Part shown: in pieces, positions 1-7,990 of the stretch | How the letters are laid out: every line of letters begins with the position of its first letter | Position numbering within the stretch: position 1 is the stretch's first letter | DNA from: Streptomyces hokutonensis | Lineage (GTDB): Bacteria > Actinomycetota > Actinomycetes > Streptomycetales > Streptomycetaceae | NCBI RefSeq assembly: GCF_000376565.1 | Contig: NZ_BARG01000076.1 | Location: 1 to 64,000 of the forward strand | Length of the DNA: 64,000 bases | Direction: 5' to 3' | Translations under genes and position numbers: made by a program | Notes under the pieces: generated by a model | What the model saw: only the letters and a program-made list of their open reading frames with translations | Told to the model about the DNA's origin: nothing | Database searches by the model: none

Positions 1-960
1 CCGGTCGCCGAGCCCGAGGCCGAGCCGACCGCCGAGGTCACCCCGGAACCGGAGCCCGAGCCGGTCGCGGAAGCGGAAACCGAGCCGGAGGCGGCGGAGG
101 CGGTAGCCGCGCCCGCGGCTGAGCCGGTCGCCGAGGAGGTCGCACCGGAGGCGGAGCCCGAGCCGGAGCCCGCCGCGGAGGCCACCCCCGAGCCCGCAGC
201 CGAACCCGTCCCCGCGCTCGCGCTCGCCGCGGCCGCCGACGGCGAATCCGCCCCACAGGGGCCACCCGCACCCGACAACGGATCCGTCACGGGCGGTGCG
301 GGTGGGGAAACTGTCGAGGCCGAAGGCGTAGCCGAGGCCGTGGGCAGCGACTCCGCCGCCACCGCACTCGCCAAGGCGACACTCACCGGTACCCGAGCCA
401 AGACCTACCTCGTCCTCGACCGCTCCGCGAGCATGCGCGCGTACTACAAGGACGGTTCCGCCCAGGCCCTCGCCGACCAGACCCTCGCCCTCGCGACCCA
501 CCTGGACCCGGACCCCACCCCCACCGTCCACGTCGTCTTCTTCTCCACCGAAGTGGACGGCACCACGGACCTGACCCCCACCTCCCCCGAGAACGCCATC
601 GACGAGGCCCACGCCGGCCTCGGCCGCATGGGCCGTACCAGCTACCACGCCGCCGTAGAAGCCGTACTCGCGCACTACGACGCGAACGCCACCCCCGGCA
701 CCCCGGCCCTGGTCGTCTTCCAGACGGACGGCGCCCCGGACGCGAAGACCCCGGCGACCCAGTCCCTCACGGACGCCGCGAAGTCGCACGCCTCCGTCTT
801 CTTCTCGTTCGTCGCGTTCGGCGACCACGACAACAAGGCCTTCGACTACCTCCGCAAGCTGAAGACCGACAACACGGCCTTCTTCCACGCGGGCCCGACC
901 CCCCTGGAGCTCACGGACGCGGAGCTCTACGACGGCGTACTGATCGACTGGCGCCCGTAG
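1..960 (+). CDS. VWA-domain protein, TerF-like (3' part; start outside window)
   Basis: The frame is open from base 1, so only the last 319 residues are visible. The first ~110 residues are an acidic, low-complexity linker built from Pro, Glu, Ala and Val. A short Gly-rich stretch follows, then a von Willebrand factor A domain over about the last 200 residues. The VWA domain has a MIDAS-type motif DRSAS (around 421-435), an FFSTEVDG strand and a QTDGAPD loop, which implies divalent-metal-dependent protein binding. VWA proteins with such linkers occur with the TerD/TerF tellurium-resistance family in actinobacteria; that assignment is inferred from the C-terminal fold only. The domain composition upstream cannot be seen. 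It reads toward metG and ends 134 bases before its start. Confidence 0.75.
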   Translation, partial: PVAEPEAEPTAEVTPEPEPEPVAEAETEPEAAEAVAAPAAEPVAEEVAPEAEPEPEPAAEATPEPAAEPVPALALAAAADGESAPQGPPAPDNGSVTGGAGGETVEAEGVAEAVGSDSAATALAKATLTGTRAKTYLVLDRSASMRAYYKDGSAQALADQTLALATHLDPDPTPTVHVVFFSTEVDGTTDLTPTSPENAIDEAHAGLGRMGRTSYHAAVEAVLAHYDANATPGTPALVVFQTDGAPDAKTPATQSLTDAAKSHASVFFSFVAFGDHDNKAFDYLRKLKTDNTAFFHAGPTPLELTDAELYDGVLIDWRP

Positions 961-1094
961 CCCCACCCGGTACACCGGACCCCGTGCCGCCCGCTTCCCA
1001 CCCCGTAAAACGGGAGGCGGGCGGCACACCCATGTCGGCTACGATTTCAAGGTTCGCAACAACAGCAACACACCGACCTGGGAGCAGCCCCCCG

Positions 1095-2816
1095 ATGGCT
1101 CGACACCTCATCACCAGCGCCCTTCCGTACATCAACGGGATCAAGCACCTGGGCAACATGGTGGGGTCCATGCTCCCGGCGGACGTCTACTCCCGTTACC
1201 TCCGCCAGCGCGGCCACGACGTGCTGTACATCTGCGCGACGGACGAACACGGCACCCCGGCCGAACTGGCCGCGAAGGAGCAGGGCCTCCCCGTGGCGGA
1301 GTTCTGCGCGCAGGCGCACGACGCGCAGAAGGCGGTCTACGACGGCTTCGCGCTGGCCTTCGACTACTTCGGCCGCAGCTCCTCCCCGCAGAACCGCGAG
1401 ATCACCCAGCACTTCGCCCGCCGACTGAACGAGAACGGCTTCATCGAAGAGCGCGCGATCCGCCAGGTCTACTCGCCCACCGACGGCCGCTTCCTCCCGG
1501 ACCGCTATGTCGAGGGCACCTGCCCCCACTGCGGCTACGACAAGGCCCGCGGCGACCAGTGCGAGAACTGCACCCGCGTCCTGGACCCGACGGACCTGAT
1601 CAACCCGCGAAGCGCCATCTCCGGCTCGACCGACCTCGAGGTGCGCGAGACCAAGCACCTCTTCCTCCTCCAGTCGAAGCTCCAGCACGAGGTCGAGGAG
1701 TGGGTCGCCGCCCACGAGGAGGAGTGGCCGCAGCTCGCCTCCTCCATCGCCCGCAAGTGGCTCACCGAGGGCCTGCACGACCGTGCGATCACCCGCGACC
1801 TGGACTGGGGCGTCCCGGTCCCCGCCGACACCTGGCCGGAGCTGGCGGCCGAGGGCAAGGTCTTCTACGTCTGGTTCGACGCCCCGATCGAGTACATCGG
1901 CGCGACGAAGGAGTGGGCGGACGCGGCCCCGGCCGGGGAGACCCGCGACTGGAAGTCCTGGTGGTACGAGTCGGACGCGACCGTCCGCTACACCGAGTTC
2001 ATGGCCAAGGACAACGTCCCGTTCCACACGGTGATGTTCCCGGCCACCGAGCTCGGCATCCGCGAGCCGTGGAAGAAGGTCGACTACGTCAAGGCCTTCA
2101 ACTGGCTGACGTACTACGGCGGGAAGTTCTCCACGTCCCAGAAGCGGGGCGTCTTCACCGACCAGGCGCTGAGCATCCTCCCGGCCGACTACTGGCGCTA
2201 CTTCCTGATCGCCAACGCCCCCGAGTCCGACGACTCCTCCTTCACCTGGGAGCACTTCACCGCCACGGTGAACAAGGACCTGGCGGACACCCTCGGCAAC
2301 TTCGTCAACCGCGTCCTGTCCTTCTCGAAGAAGCGCTTCGGCGAGGAGGTTCCGGCAGGCGCCGACGCGGGCCCGGCGGAGGCGAAGCTCGGCGAGGAGA
2401 TCGCGGGCCTGCTGGCCGAGTACGAGACCCAGATGGAGGCCCTCCAGTTCCGCAAGGCCGCGGCGGCGCTGCGCGCCCTGTGGTCGGCGGGCAACTCCTA
2501 CCTGGAGGAGAAGGCCCCCTGGCTGGAGATCAAGACCGACCCGGAGGCCGCGGCCCTCACCCTGCGCACGGCGATGAACCTGATCCACCTCTACGCGGTG
2601 GTCTCGGAACCCTTCATCCCGTCCTCCTCGGCGGCCATGCGAGCGGCCTTCGACCTGAAGGACGACACCGCGACCTGGGTCTCGGCCGAAGAGGCCCGCG
2701 CCCTCTCCGCCGTCCCCGCAGGCACCCCCTTCACCGTCCCCCCGGTGCTCTTCGCGAAGCTCACGGAAGAGGACCTGGAGATGTACAAGGAGCGGTTCGG
2801 CGGAGACCAGGGGTGA
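1095..2816 (+). CDS. metG: Methionyl-tRNA synthetase, archaeal/eukaryal-like type
   Basis: A 573-residue class Ia aminoacyl-tRNA synthetase that charges tRNA-Met in the cytosol. The N-terminus ARHLITSALPYING leads into the HIGH-equivalent HLGN. A zinc knuckle with the spacing CPHC...CENC sits at about residues 138-154. The KMSKS loop is the variant KFSTSQKRG. This loop resembles the KFSxS form of archaeal and eukaryal MetRS rather than the usual bacterial KMSKS. I chose the ATG at 1095 because it begins directly with the conserved N-terminus; the upstream ATGs at 984 and 1032 would add a non-conserved tail. The gene ends 4 bases before a second metG, so the two are probably cotranscribed. Confidence 0.95.
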   Translation: MARHLITSALPYINGIKHLGNMVGSMLPADVYSRYLRQRGHDVLYICATDEHGTPAELAAKEQGLPVAEFCAQAHDAQKAVYDGFALAFDYFGRSSSPQNREITQHFARRLNENGFIEERAIRQVYSPTDGRFLPDRYVEGTCPHCGYDKARGDQCENCTRVLDPTDLINPRSAISGSTDLEVRETKHLFLLQSKLQHEVEEWVAAHEEEWPQLASSIARKWLTEGLHDRAITRDLDWGVPVPADTWPELAAEGKVFYVWFDAPIEYIGATKEWADAAPAGETRDWKSWWYESDATVRYTEFMAKDNVPFHTVMFPATELGIREPWKKVDYVKAFNWLTYYGGKFSTSQKRGVFTDQALSILPADYWRYFLIANAPESDDSSFTWEHFTATVNKDLADTLGNFVNRVLSFSKKRFGEEVPAGADAGPAEAKLGEEIAGLLAEYETQMEALQFRKAAAALRALWSAGNSYLEEKAPWLEIKTDPEAAALTLRTAMNLIHLYAVVSEPFIPSSSAAMRAAFDLKDDTATWVSAEEARALSAVPAGTPFTVPPVLFAKLTEEDLEMYKERFGGDQG

Positions 2817-2820
2817 CCCG

Positions 2821-4398
2821 ATGACGTACTACTACGTCACCACCCCCATCTACTACGTCAACGACGCCCCGCACCTCGGCCACGCCTACACCACGGTCGC
2901 CGCCGACGTCCTCGCCCGCTGGCACCGCCGGCGCGGTGAGGACGTCTGGTTCCTCACCGGCACGGACGAGCACGGCCAGAAGATCCTGCGCACGGCGGAG
3001 GCCAACGGCGTCTCCCCGCAGGAGTGGGCGGACCGTCTGGTCGAGGAGTCCTGGAAACCGCTCTGGGACCATCTCGCCATCTCGAACGACGACTTCATCC
3101 GCACCACGGAGCGCCGGCACACCGACCGCGTCCAGGAGTTCGTGCAGGACCTGCACGACAAGGGCGAGATCTACAAGGGCGGTTACGAAGGCCCGTACTG
3201 CGTGTACTGCGAGGAGTACAAGCTCCCGGGCGAGCTGATCGAGGCGGAGGACGGCACGCTGTTGTGCGCCATCCACCGCCGGCCGGTGGAACTCCTCAAG
3301 GAGGAGAACTACTTCTTCAAGCTGAGCGAGTACGGCGACCGGCTCCTCGCCCACTACGAGGCCCACCCGGACTTCATCCAGCCCGCCTCGGCCCGCAACG
3401 AGGTGGTGAACTTCGTCCGGCAGGGCCTCCAGGACCTGTCGATCTCCCGCTCGACCTTCGACTGGGGCGTCAAGGTCCCCTGGGACCCCTCGCACGTGAT
3501 CTACGTCTGGGTGGACGCGCTCCTCAACTACGCGACGGCCGTGGGCTACAACGAGAACCCGGCGGAGTTCGGGGCCACCTTCCCGGCCGACGTCCATCTG
3601 GTCGGCAAGGACATCCTCCGCTTCCACGCCGTGATCTGGCCGGCGATGCTCATGGCCAATGACCTGCCTCTTCCCGGGCGGGTTTTCGGGCACGGCTGGC
3701 TGATGGTCGGCGGCGAGAAGATGTCCAAGTCGAACCTGACCGGCATCAGCCCGCAGTCCCTGACCGCGCACTTCGGTGTGGACGCCTACCGCTGGTACTT
3801 CCTGCGCGCGATCGCCTTCGGCCAGGACGGCTCCTTCTCCTGGGAGGACTTCACCGCCCGCTACACCAGCGAACTCGCCAACGGCTACGGCAACTTGGCG
3901 TCCCGGGTGACCGCGATGACGGCCCGGTACTTCGACGGGACGCTGCCCGCGCCGGGGGAGGAGACCGAGGCCGAGCGCTCACTCAAGTCGGCGCTGCTGA
4001 CGGCGACTTCGGAGGCGGACCGCCGTATCGGCGACCAACTCGACTTCCAGGGCGGCATCCTGGCCGTCCTCGACTTCGTCAAGCAGGTCAACGGCTATCT
4101 GACCGACCAGGAACCCTGGAAGGTCGCCAAGTCCGACTCCCCCGGGGCCCGCGACCGCCTCGCGACGATCCTCTACACGGCGGCCGACTCCCTGCGCGCG
4201 ATCGCGATCCTCCTCGAACCGGTCATGCCGGAGTCGTCGGAGCGGCTGTGGGACTCCCTGGGCGCGTCGACATCTCTGGGCCCACTGAGTGACCAGCGAG
4301 TCCGGGACGCGTCCGCATGGGGCGCGCTTCCGCCCGGCTCCCCGGTGAGGAAGGGCGCGGTTCTCTTCCCGCGCCTTGAGGACCGTACGGACACCTAA
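2821..4398 (+). CDS. metG: Methionyl-tRNA synthetase, bacterial type (second copy)
   Basis: A 525-residue MetRS of the bacterial type. It starts TYYYVTTPIYYVND and has the HLGH (HIGH) motif, a TGTDEHGQK block, a CVYCEEYK zinc-like site at about 121-128 and a canonical KMSKS loop (GEKMSKSNLTG). It ends in an anticodon-binding helical domain and lacks the C-terminal tRNA-binding EMAP-like extension of E. coli MetRS. It follows the first metG by 4 bases, suggesting translational coupling. Having two differently descended MetRS enzymes side by side is unusual. One may be housekeeping and the other an isoenzyme, for example one insensitive to a MetRS inhibitor; that role is inference. Its stop overlaps the convergent SDR gene by 4 bases. 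Confidence 0.93.
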   Translation: MTYYYVTTPIYYVNDAPHLGHAYTTVAADVLARWHRRRGEDVWFLTGTDEHGQKILRTAEANGVSPQEWADRLVEESWKPLWDHLAISNDDFIRTTERRHTDRVQEFVQDLHDKGEIYKGGYEGPYCVYCEEYKLPGELIEAEDGTLLCAIHRRPVELLKEENYFFKLSEYGDRLLAHYEAHPDFIQPASARNEVVNFVRQGLQDLSISRSTFDWGVKVPWDPSHVIYVWVDALLNYATAVGYNENPAEFGATFPADVHLVGKDILRFHAVIWPAMLMANDLPLPGRVFGHGWLMVGGEKMSKSNLTGISPQSLTAHFGVDAYRWYFLRAIAFGQDGSFSWEDFTARYTSELANGYGNLASRVTAMTARYFDGTLPAPGEETEAERSLKSALLTATSEADRRIGDQLDFQGGILAVLDFVKQVNGYLTDQEPWKVAKSDSPGARDRLATILYTAADSLRAIAILLEPVMPESSERLWDSLGASTSLGPLSDQRVRDASAWGALPPGSPVRKGAVLFPRLEDRTDT

Positions 4399-5138
4399 CC
4401 GAGCACACTGAACGTGTCCTCCGCCCGGTCCCGCCGCGCCACCAACTCCCAGGCGCCGTCGGCGATTTCGTCCGGGTCGAGGGTGCGGTCGCCGACGTTC
4501 CCGAACTGCTCGGGGTTCGACGTGACCAGCTGGTGGATGTCACCGCGCTCGATGAGTCCGCCGATGACCAGGTTCCCGGCGTAGACCCCGGTGTCGGCGA
4601 GTGCCGCGTTGAGGGTCAGGGCGTAGTTGCGCAGGGCGGCGGCCGAGACGGCGAGCGCGCCGAGCGTGGGCATCGGCACCACGGCACTGAGCCCGCCCGC
4701 GAACACGAGCGCACCGGTGCCCCGTTCGACCATGCCGGGCAGCACCTTGCCCACCACGTCGACGGCCGGATACATCCAGCTCATCGCCTCCTGGACGCCG
4801 GCGGAGTCGGTCTCGGTGATCGACCTGGGGCGGCTCTCGTCGAGGTCGAGGGCGCCCGGACCGTAGTAGACGAGGTCGATACGGCCGTAGCGCTCGACGA
4901 CGGTGTCGAGGACGGAGCCGAGCTGTTTGGCGTCGCGCACGTCGGCGACGTAGGACCGCGCTTCGACCCCCGCCGTCGTCAGCTGCGCGACATAGCCGGC
5001 GTGCCGGGTGTCGCTGCGGGAGACGAGCACCACGGTGTACCCCTCGCGACCGAAGCGGTGGGCGACGGACATGCCGAGGCCGGGGCCGACCCCGAGGACG
5101 ACGGCGACTTTGGGCTGTTGCGATGCGGATTCGGGCAT
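4395..5138 (-). CDS. SDR-fold protein without the YxxxK catalytic pair
   Basis: A 247-residue short-chain dehydrogenase/reductase-like protein. The N-terminal Rossmann motif is VVLGVGPGLGMSVA, a GxGPGLGxS variant common in divergent SDRs. A conserved aspartate after the third strand follows (ADVRD). Where the catalytic Tyr-x-x-x-Lys should lie, the sequence reads GALAVSAAALRN, so neither Tyr nor Lys is present. Normal reductase chemistry is therefore doubtful; it may be a binding or regulatory SDR. The gene is divergent from a TetR regulator and the 125-bp gap carries two similar operator-like palindromes, so it is probably that regulator's target. Confidence 0.8.
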   Translation of the reverse strand: MPESASQQPKVAVVLGVGPGLGMSVAHRFGREGYTVVLVSRSDTRHAGYVAQLTTAGVEARSYVADVRDAKQLGSVLDTVVERYGRIDLVYYGPGALDLDESRPRSITETDSAGVQEAMSWMYPAVDVVGKVLPGMVERGTGALVFAGGLSAVVPMPTLGALAVSAAALRNYALTLNAALADTGVYAGNLVIGGLIERGDIHQLVTSNPEQFGNVGDRTLDPDEIADGAWELVARRDRAEDTFSVLG

Positions 5139-5185
5139 GGCGGAGCCTTCCGGGGCGGGTTCACGGACACGGCCAACCTGGCTAA

Positions 5186-5203
5186 CTTGAGGTATTCCTC
5201 AAC
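5186..5203. promoter_or_regulatory. Operator-like palindrome, copy 1 (TetR/SDR intergenic)
   Basis: CTTGAGGTATTCCTCAAC contains the perfect inverted repeat TTGAGG-TATT-CCTCAA. A second 18-base copy 43 bases further on shares the pattern C-Y-TGAGG-N5-CTCAA. Position between the divergent SDR and TetR genes suggests the binding site of that TetR protein. Confidence 0.6.
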
Positions 5204-5228
5204 TTGCGTTTCCGACCGTAGCACGAAA

Positions 5229-5246
5229 CCTGAGGCCCCTCTCAAG
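5229..5246. promoter_or_regulatory. Operator-like palindrome, copy 2 (TetR/SDR intergenic)
   Basis: CCTGAGGCCCCTCTCAAG matches copy 1 at the outer positions of both half-sites while the five-base centre differs, which is what one expects of a protein-binding site. It lies 17 bases before the TetR start codon, so binding would also autoregulate the regulator. Confidence 0.55.
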
Positions 5247-5263
5247 TTCCGTATGATGGCGTC

Positions 5264-5914
5264 ATGCACCAGCCCGATCCCGCCCCCACCCCCAAACCCC
5301 TGCGGGCCGACGCCGCGCGCAACCGCGACAAGCTCCTCGTGGCCGCCACCGAGGTGTTCGGCGAGCGCGGTCTGGACGCGTCGCTGGAGGAGATCGCCCG
5401 GCGGGCCGGGGTCAGCATCGGCACGCTGTACAACCACTTCCCGACCCGGGAGGCGTTCTGGGACGCGATCTTCCCGGAGCGGCTGGCCGCGCTGGAGCGG
5501 GTCATGGAGTCGGCGCTGGCGGCCCCGGACCCCTGGGACGGGTTCGTCGGGTACCTCGAGGGGCTGTTCGCGCTGCAGGCCGAGGACCACGGCCTCAACG
5601 ACGCGCTGGCGCAGCGGTTCCGGGCGGCGGGGGAGGTCGAGCAGGCCTGTCACCGCGGCTTCCGGCGCGCGGAGCGGATCATCCAACGGGCCCGGGACAG
5701 CGGGCAGTTGCGCCCCGATTTCGAGCCGGAGGACCTGGTCACGCTGATCTGGGCGATGTCCCAGGTGATCCGTGAGTCGATGGCGACCGCGCCCGACACC
5801 TGGCGCCGCTGCCTGGCGTTCTTCCTCGACGGCCTCAGGGCTGGTGCGGCGCATCCCGTCGCGGTGCCACCATTGACCCCGGGTCAACTCAGCGAGGTCA
5901 TGCGGGCTCGGTGA
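5264..5914 (+). CDS. TetR/AcrR-family transcriptional regulator
   Basis: A 216-residue protein with an N-terminal TetR helix-turn-helix. The first ~15 residues are Pro-rich (HQPDPAPTPKP), followed by RADAARNRDKLLVAATEVF, the helix-turn-helix LEEIARRAGVSIGTLYNHF (around residues 43-62) and a C-terminal ligand-binding helical domain. Start ATG 5264 lies 17 bases downstream of an operator-like palindrome; no clear ribosome site is visible, so the mRNA may be leaderless. It is divergent from the SDR-like gene, the classical arrangement for local repression relieved by a small ligand. The ligand is unknown. Confidence 0.92.
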   Translation: MHQPDPAPTPKPLRADAARNRDKLLVAATEVFGERGLDASLEEIARRAGVSIGTLYNHFPTREAFWDAIFPERLAALERVMESALAAPDPWDGFVGYLEGLFALQAEDHGLNDALAQRFRAAGEVEQACHRGFRRAERIIQRARDSGQLRPDFEPEDLVTLIWAMSQVIRESMATAPDTWRRCLAFFLDGLRAGAAHPVAVPPLTPGQLSEVMRAR

Positions 5915-5960
5915 CGGACCCCGACGTAGACGTGTTCGCGCCAACCCGTAAGGTGCCGCC

Positions 5961-6437
5961 ATGGCAGTCCCCGAGGTCATCCCGATCGCCTACGACCCGA
6001 ATCAGCGCAGCGGGGCCGTCGGCCGCTACGCGGACGGTCAGTTCCTGGCGTCGGTCACCTACGCGTTCCCCCAGGGTTTCCGTCCCGGCGACGGCTGGGA
6101 AGAGCAGAAACGTCTCTACACGGTGCTCCACACCTTCGACGCCGCGGGCCGTTACCGCGATTCGGAGATCTGGTGCGCCGGCACCTGGGCCGAGCAGCAG
6201 CGCGCCCCGCACGGCGACGACTCTGTCCTCTCCCAGGCCCGCATCCACCTGGCGAAACTGCTCCGCGCCCTCCCCCGCCGCAGCTACACCGACATCGCGG
6301 TCCGCCCCTTCCAACGCACCGTCGACGGCGTCCTGTTCGGCCTCCTGATCGAGGAGGACGAGGACGGCAGCTGGGCCGAGCTGTACCCGGACCGGCACGC
6401 CTTCGGGCCGCCGTGGGACGGGACGTACGACAGCTGA
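5961..6437 (+). CDS. Hypothetical protein, 158 aa
   Basis: A soluble protein with no signal peptide or membrane segment and no family I recognise. It starts AVPEVIPIAYDPNQRSGAVGRYADGQF and is rich in aromatic residues (about six Trp), ending with an acidic stretch EEDEDGSWAELYPDRH. Start ATG 5961 is 46 bases after the TetR stop. Codon use matches its neighbours, so it is a real gene, but function cannot be inferred from sequence or context. Confidence 0.7.
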   Translation: MAVPEVIPIAYDPNQRSGAVGRYADGQFLASVTYAFPQGFRPGDGWEEQKRLYTVLHTFDAAGRYRDSEIWCAGTWAEQQRAPHGDDSVLSQARIHLAKLLRALPRRSYTDIAVRPFQRTVDGVLFGLLIEEDEDGSWAELYPDRHAFGPPWDGTYDS

Positions 6438-6531
6438 GTCCCCATCCCCAACTCCCTTGCAGCCAGGGGCTTTACACTGCACGCCTGGTGTCGGCGCGCA
6501 GGGGGTGCGCCTGGGGTGGGAGGGGACTCGC

Positions 6532-7968
6532 ATGAGCAACTCGAAGGCGTACGGCGGAAGATGGAGAGCCGCGGCAGTCGTCGCCGCGGCCCTGGTCGGC
6601 GGGACACTGCTGCCCGCCGCGCCCGCGCTCGCCGTGCACGGAGCGGTCCCCGGCGACTTCAACGGCGACGGATACCGCGACGCCGTCCTGTCCGCGCCGG
6701 GCGCGAACGTGGCGGGCGAGGAGGCGGCGGGCGCGGTCGTCGTCCTGTACGGGTCCTCGTCGGGCCTCTCGGCGACCCACCGCAAGACGATCACCCAGAA
6801 CACCGCCGGGGTACCGGGCACGGCGGAGGCGTACGACAGGTTCGGCTCCGTCACCGCGACGGCCGACCTCAACCGGGACGGCTACGCGGACCTCGTGGTC
6901 TCCACCCCGTACGAGGACACCGCCCGCGGCACGGACGCCGGTCTGGTCACCGTGTTGTGGGGCGGCAAGAACGGGCTGACGACGGCCACCGACCTGCCGG
7001 CGCCGTCGGACATCCGGGTGCGGTACGGCATCGATCTGGCCGCGCTGAGCATCGGTGCGGGCAGCAGGACACAGGTCGCGGTCGCCGGATCGGAGGGCAC
7101 CCTGGTCTTCAAGGGACCGTTCAGCCGCACCGGCACCTACGGTTCGACCGCGCCCGATCAGAACACCGCCTCCCCGGCGAGCGTCGCGCTCGGCGACTTC
7201 GACGGCAACGCGGTGCTCGACCTGGCCCTCACCACCGTGGGTCTCAGCGACCTGAGCGGCGGCGAGGTCTACGTCGACCCGGCCACCACCGTCATGCAGC
7301 CGAAGCAGGGCAACGGACTCATCGACGCAGCGGGCGACATCAACGGCGACGGGTACGCCGACCTCGTGGTCGGTGACCCCTGGGAGCCCGAAGTCGCGGG
7401 CGTGGACGGGGCGTTGGGCGGCCGGGTGCTGGTCTACTACGGCACGGCGAACGGCATCGCGGCCGGCGCCAAGCCGATCCAGCTGACCCAGGACACCGCC
7501 GGAGTGCCCGGTGCGAGCGAGAAGGAGGACGAGTTCGGCGGCGCCCTGGCCGTGGCCGACCTCAACCGGGACGGGCTCGCCGACATCGTCGTCGGCGCCC
7601 CGTCCGAAGGCGTCGCCGGCAAGAGCCGGGCCGGAGCGGTGACCGTGATCCCCGGCCGCCGCACGGGCGCGCTCGGCACCGGCTCCTATTCCTTCACCCA
7701 GGACACCGCGGGCGTCCCCGGCGCCTCCGAGACCGACGACTTCTTCGGTACGACGGTCTCGGTCGGGGACGTCGACAAGGACGGCAAGCCGGAACTGTTC
7801 GTGAGCGCGGCGTACGAGAACAACGACACCGGTGCCGTCTGGGTCTTCCCCGGCGGCGCCTCGGGCGCCGTGGCCAAGGGCAGCCGTCTCTTCACGGCGC
7901 CCTCGGTCGGCCTCACCCAGCAGAGCGGCACGACCCTGGGAGGGAACGGGCTGCTCTGGCTGATCTGA
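6532..7968 (+). CDS. Secreted FG-GAP/VCBS-repeat protein
   Basis: A 478-residue protein with a signal peptide: a positively charged start, a hydrophobic stretch AAAVVAAALVGGTLL and an AxA-type site near residue 34 (APALA). The mature part is a series of FG-GAP (integrin-like beta-propeller) repeats, each with a calcium-binding loop such as DFNGDGYRD, DLNRDGYAD, DINGDGYAD and DLNRDGLAD, and with recurring QDTAGVPGASE segments. Such propellers act in cell-surface or extracellular binding. I chose ATG 6532 because GGGAGGGG lies just before it and the signal peptide begins there; the upstream in-frame ATG at 6457 would give a poor leader. It is convergent with the pectate lyase. Confidence 0.88.
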   Translation: MSNSKAYGGRWRAAAVVAAALVGGTLLPAAPALAVHGAVPGDFNGDGYRDAVLSAPGANVAGEEAAGAVVVLYGSSSGLSATHRKTITQNTAGVPGTAEAYDRFGSVTATADLNRDGYADLVVSTPYEDTARGTDAGLVTVLWGGKNGLTTATDLPAPSDIRVRYGIDLAALSIGAGSRTQVAVAGSEGTLVFKGPFSRTGTYGSTAPDQNTASPASVALGDFDGNAVLDLALTTVGLSDLSGGEVYVDPATTVMQPKQGNGLIDAAGDINGDGYADLVVGDPWEPEVAGVDGALGGRVLVYYGTANGIAAGAKPIQLTQDTAGVPGASEKEDEFGGALAVADLNRDGLADIVVGAPSEGVAGKSRAGAVTVIPGRRTGALGTGSYSFTQDTAGVPGASETDDFFGTTVSVGDVDKDGKPELFVSAAYENNDTGAVWVFPGGASGAVAKGSRLFTAPSVGLTQQSGTTLGGNGLLWLI

Positions 7969-7990
7969 GGCAACGGCCTTTCTCCATCGG

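Noticed and set aside
1047..2588. Long open frame on the minus strand opposite the first metG, about 510 codons
   Set aside because: It is a GC-bias shadow: composition is biased to Arg, Gly and Val, it matches no family and the plus-strand metG is unambiguous.
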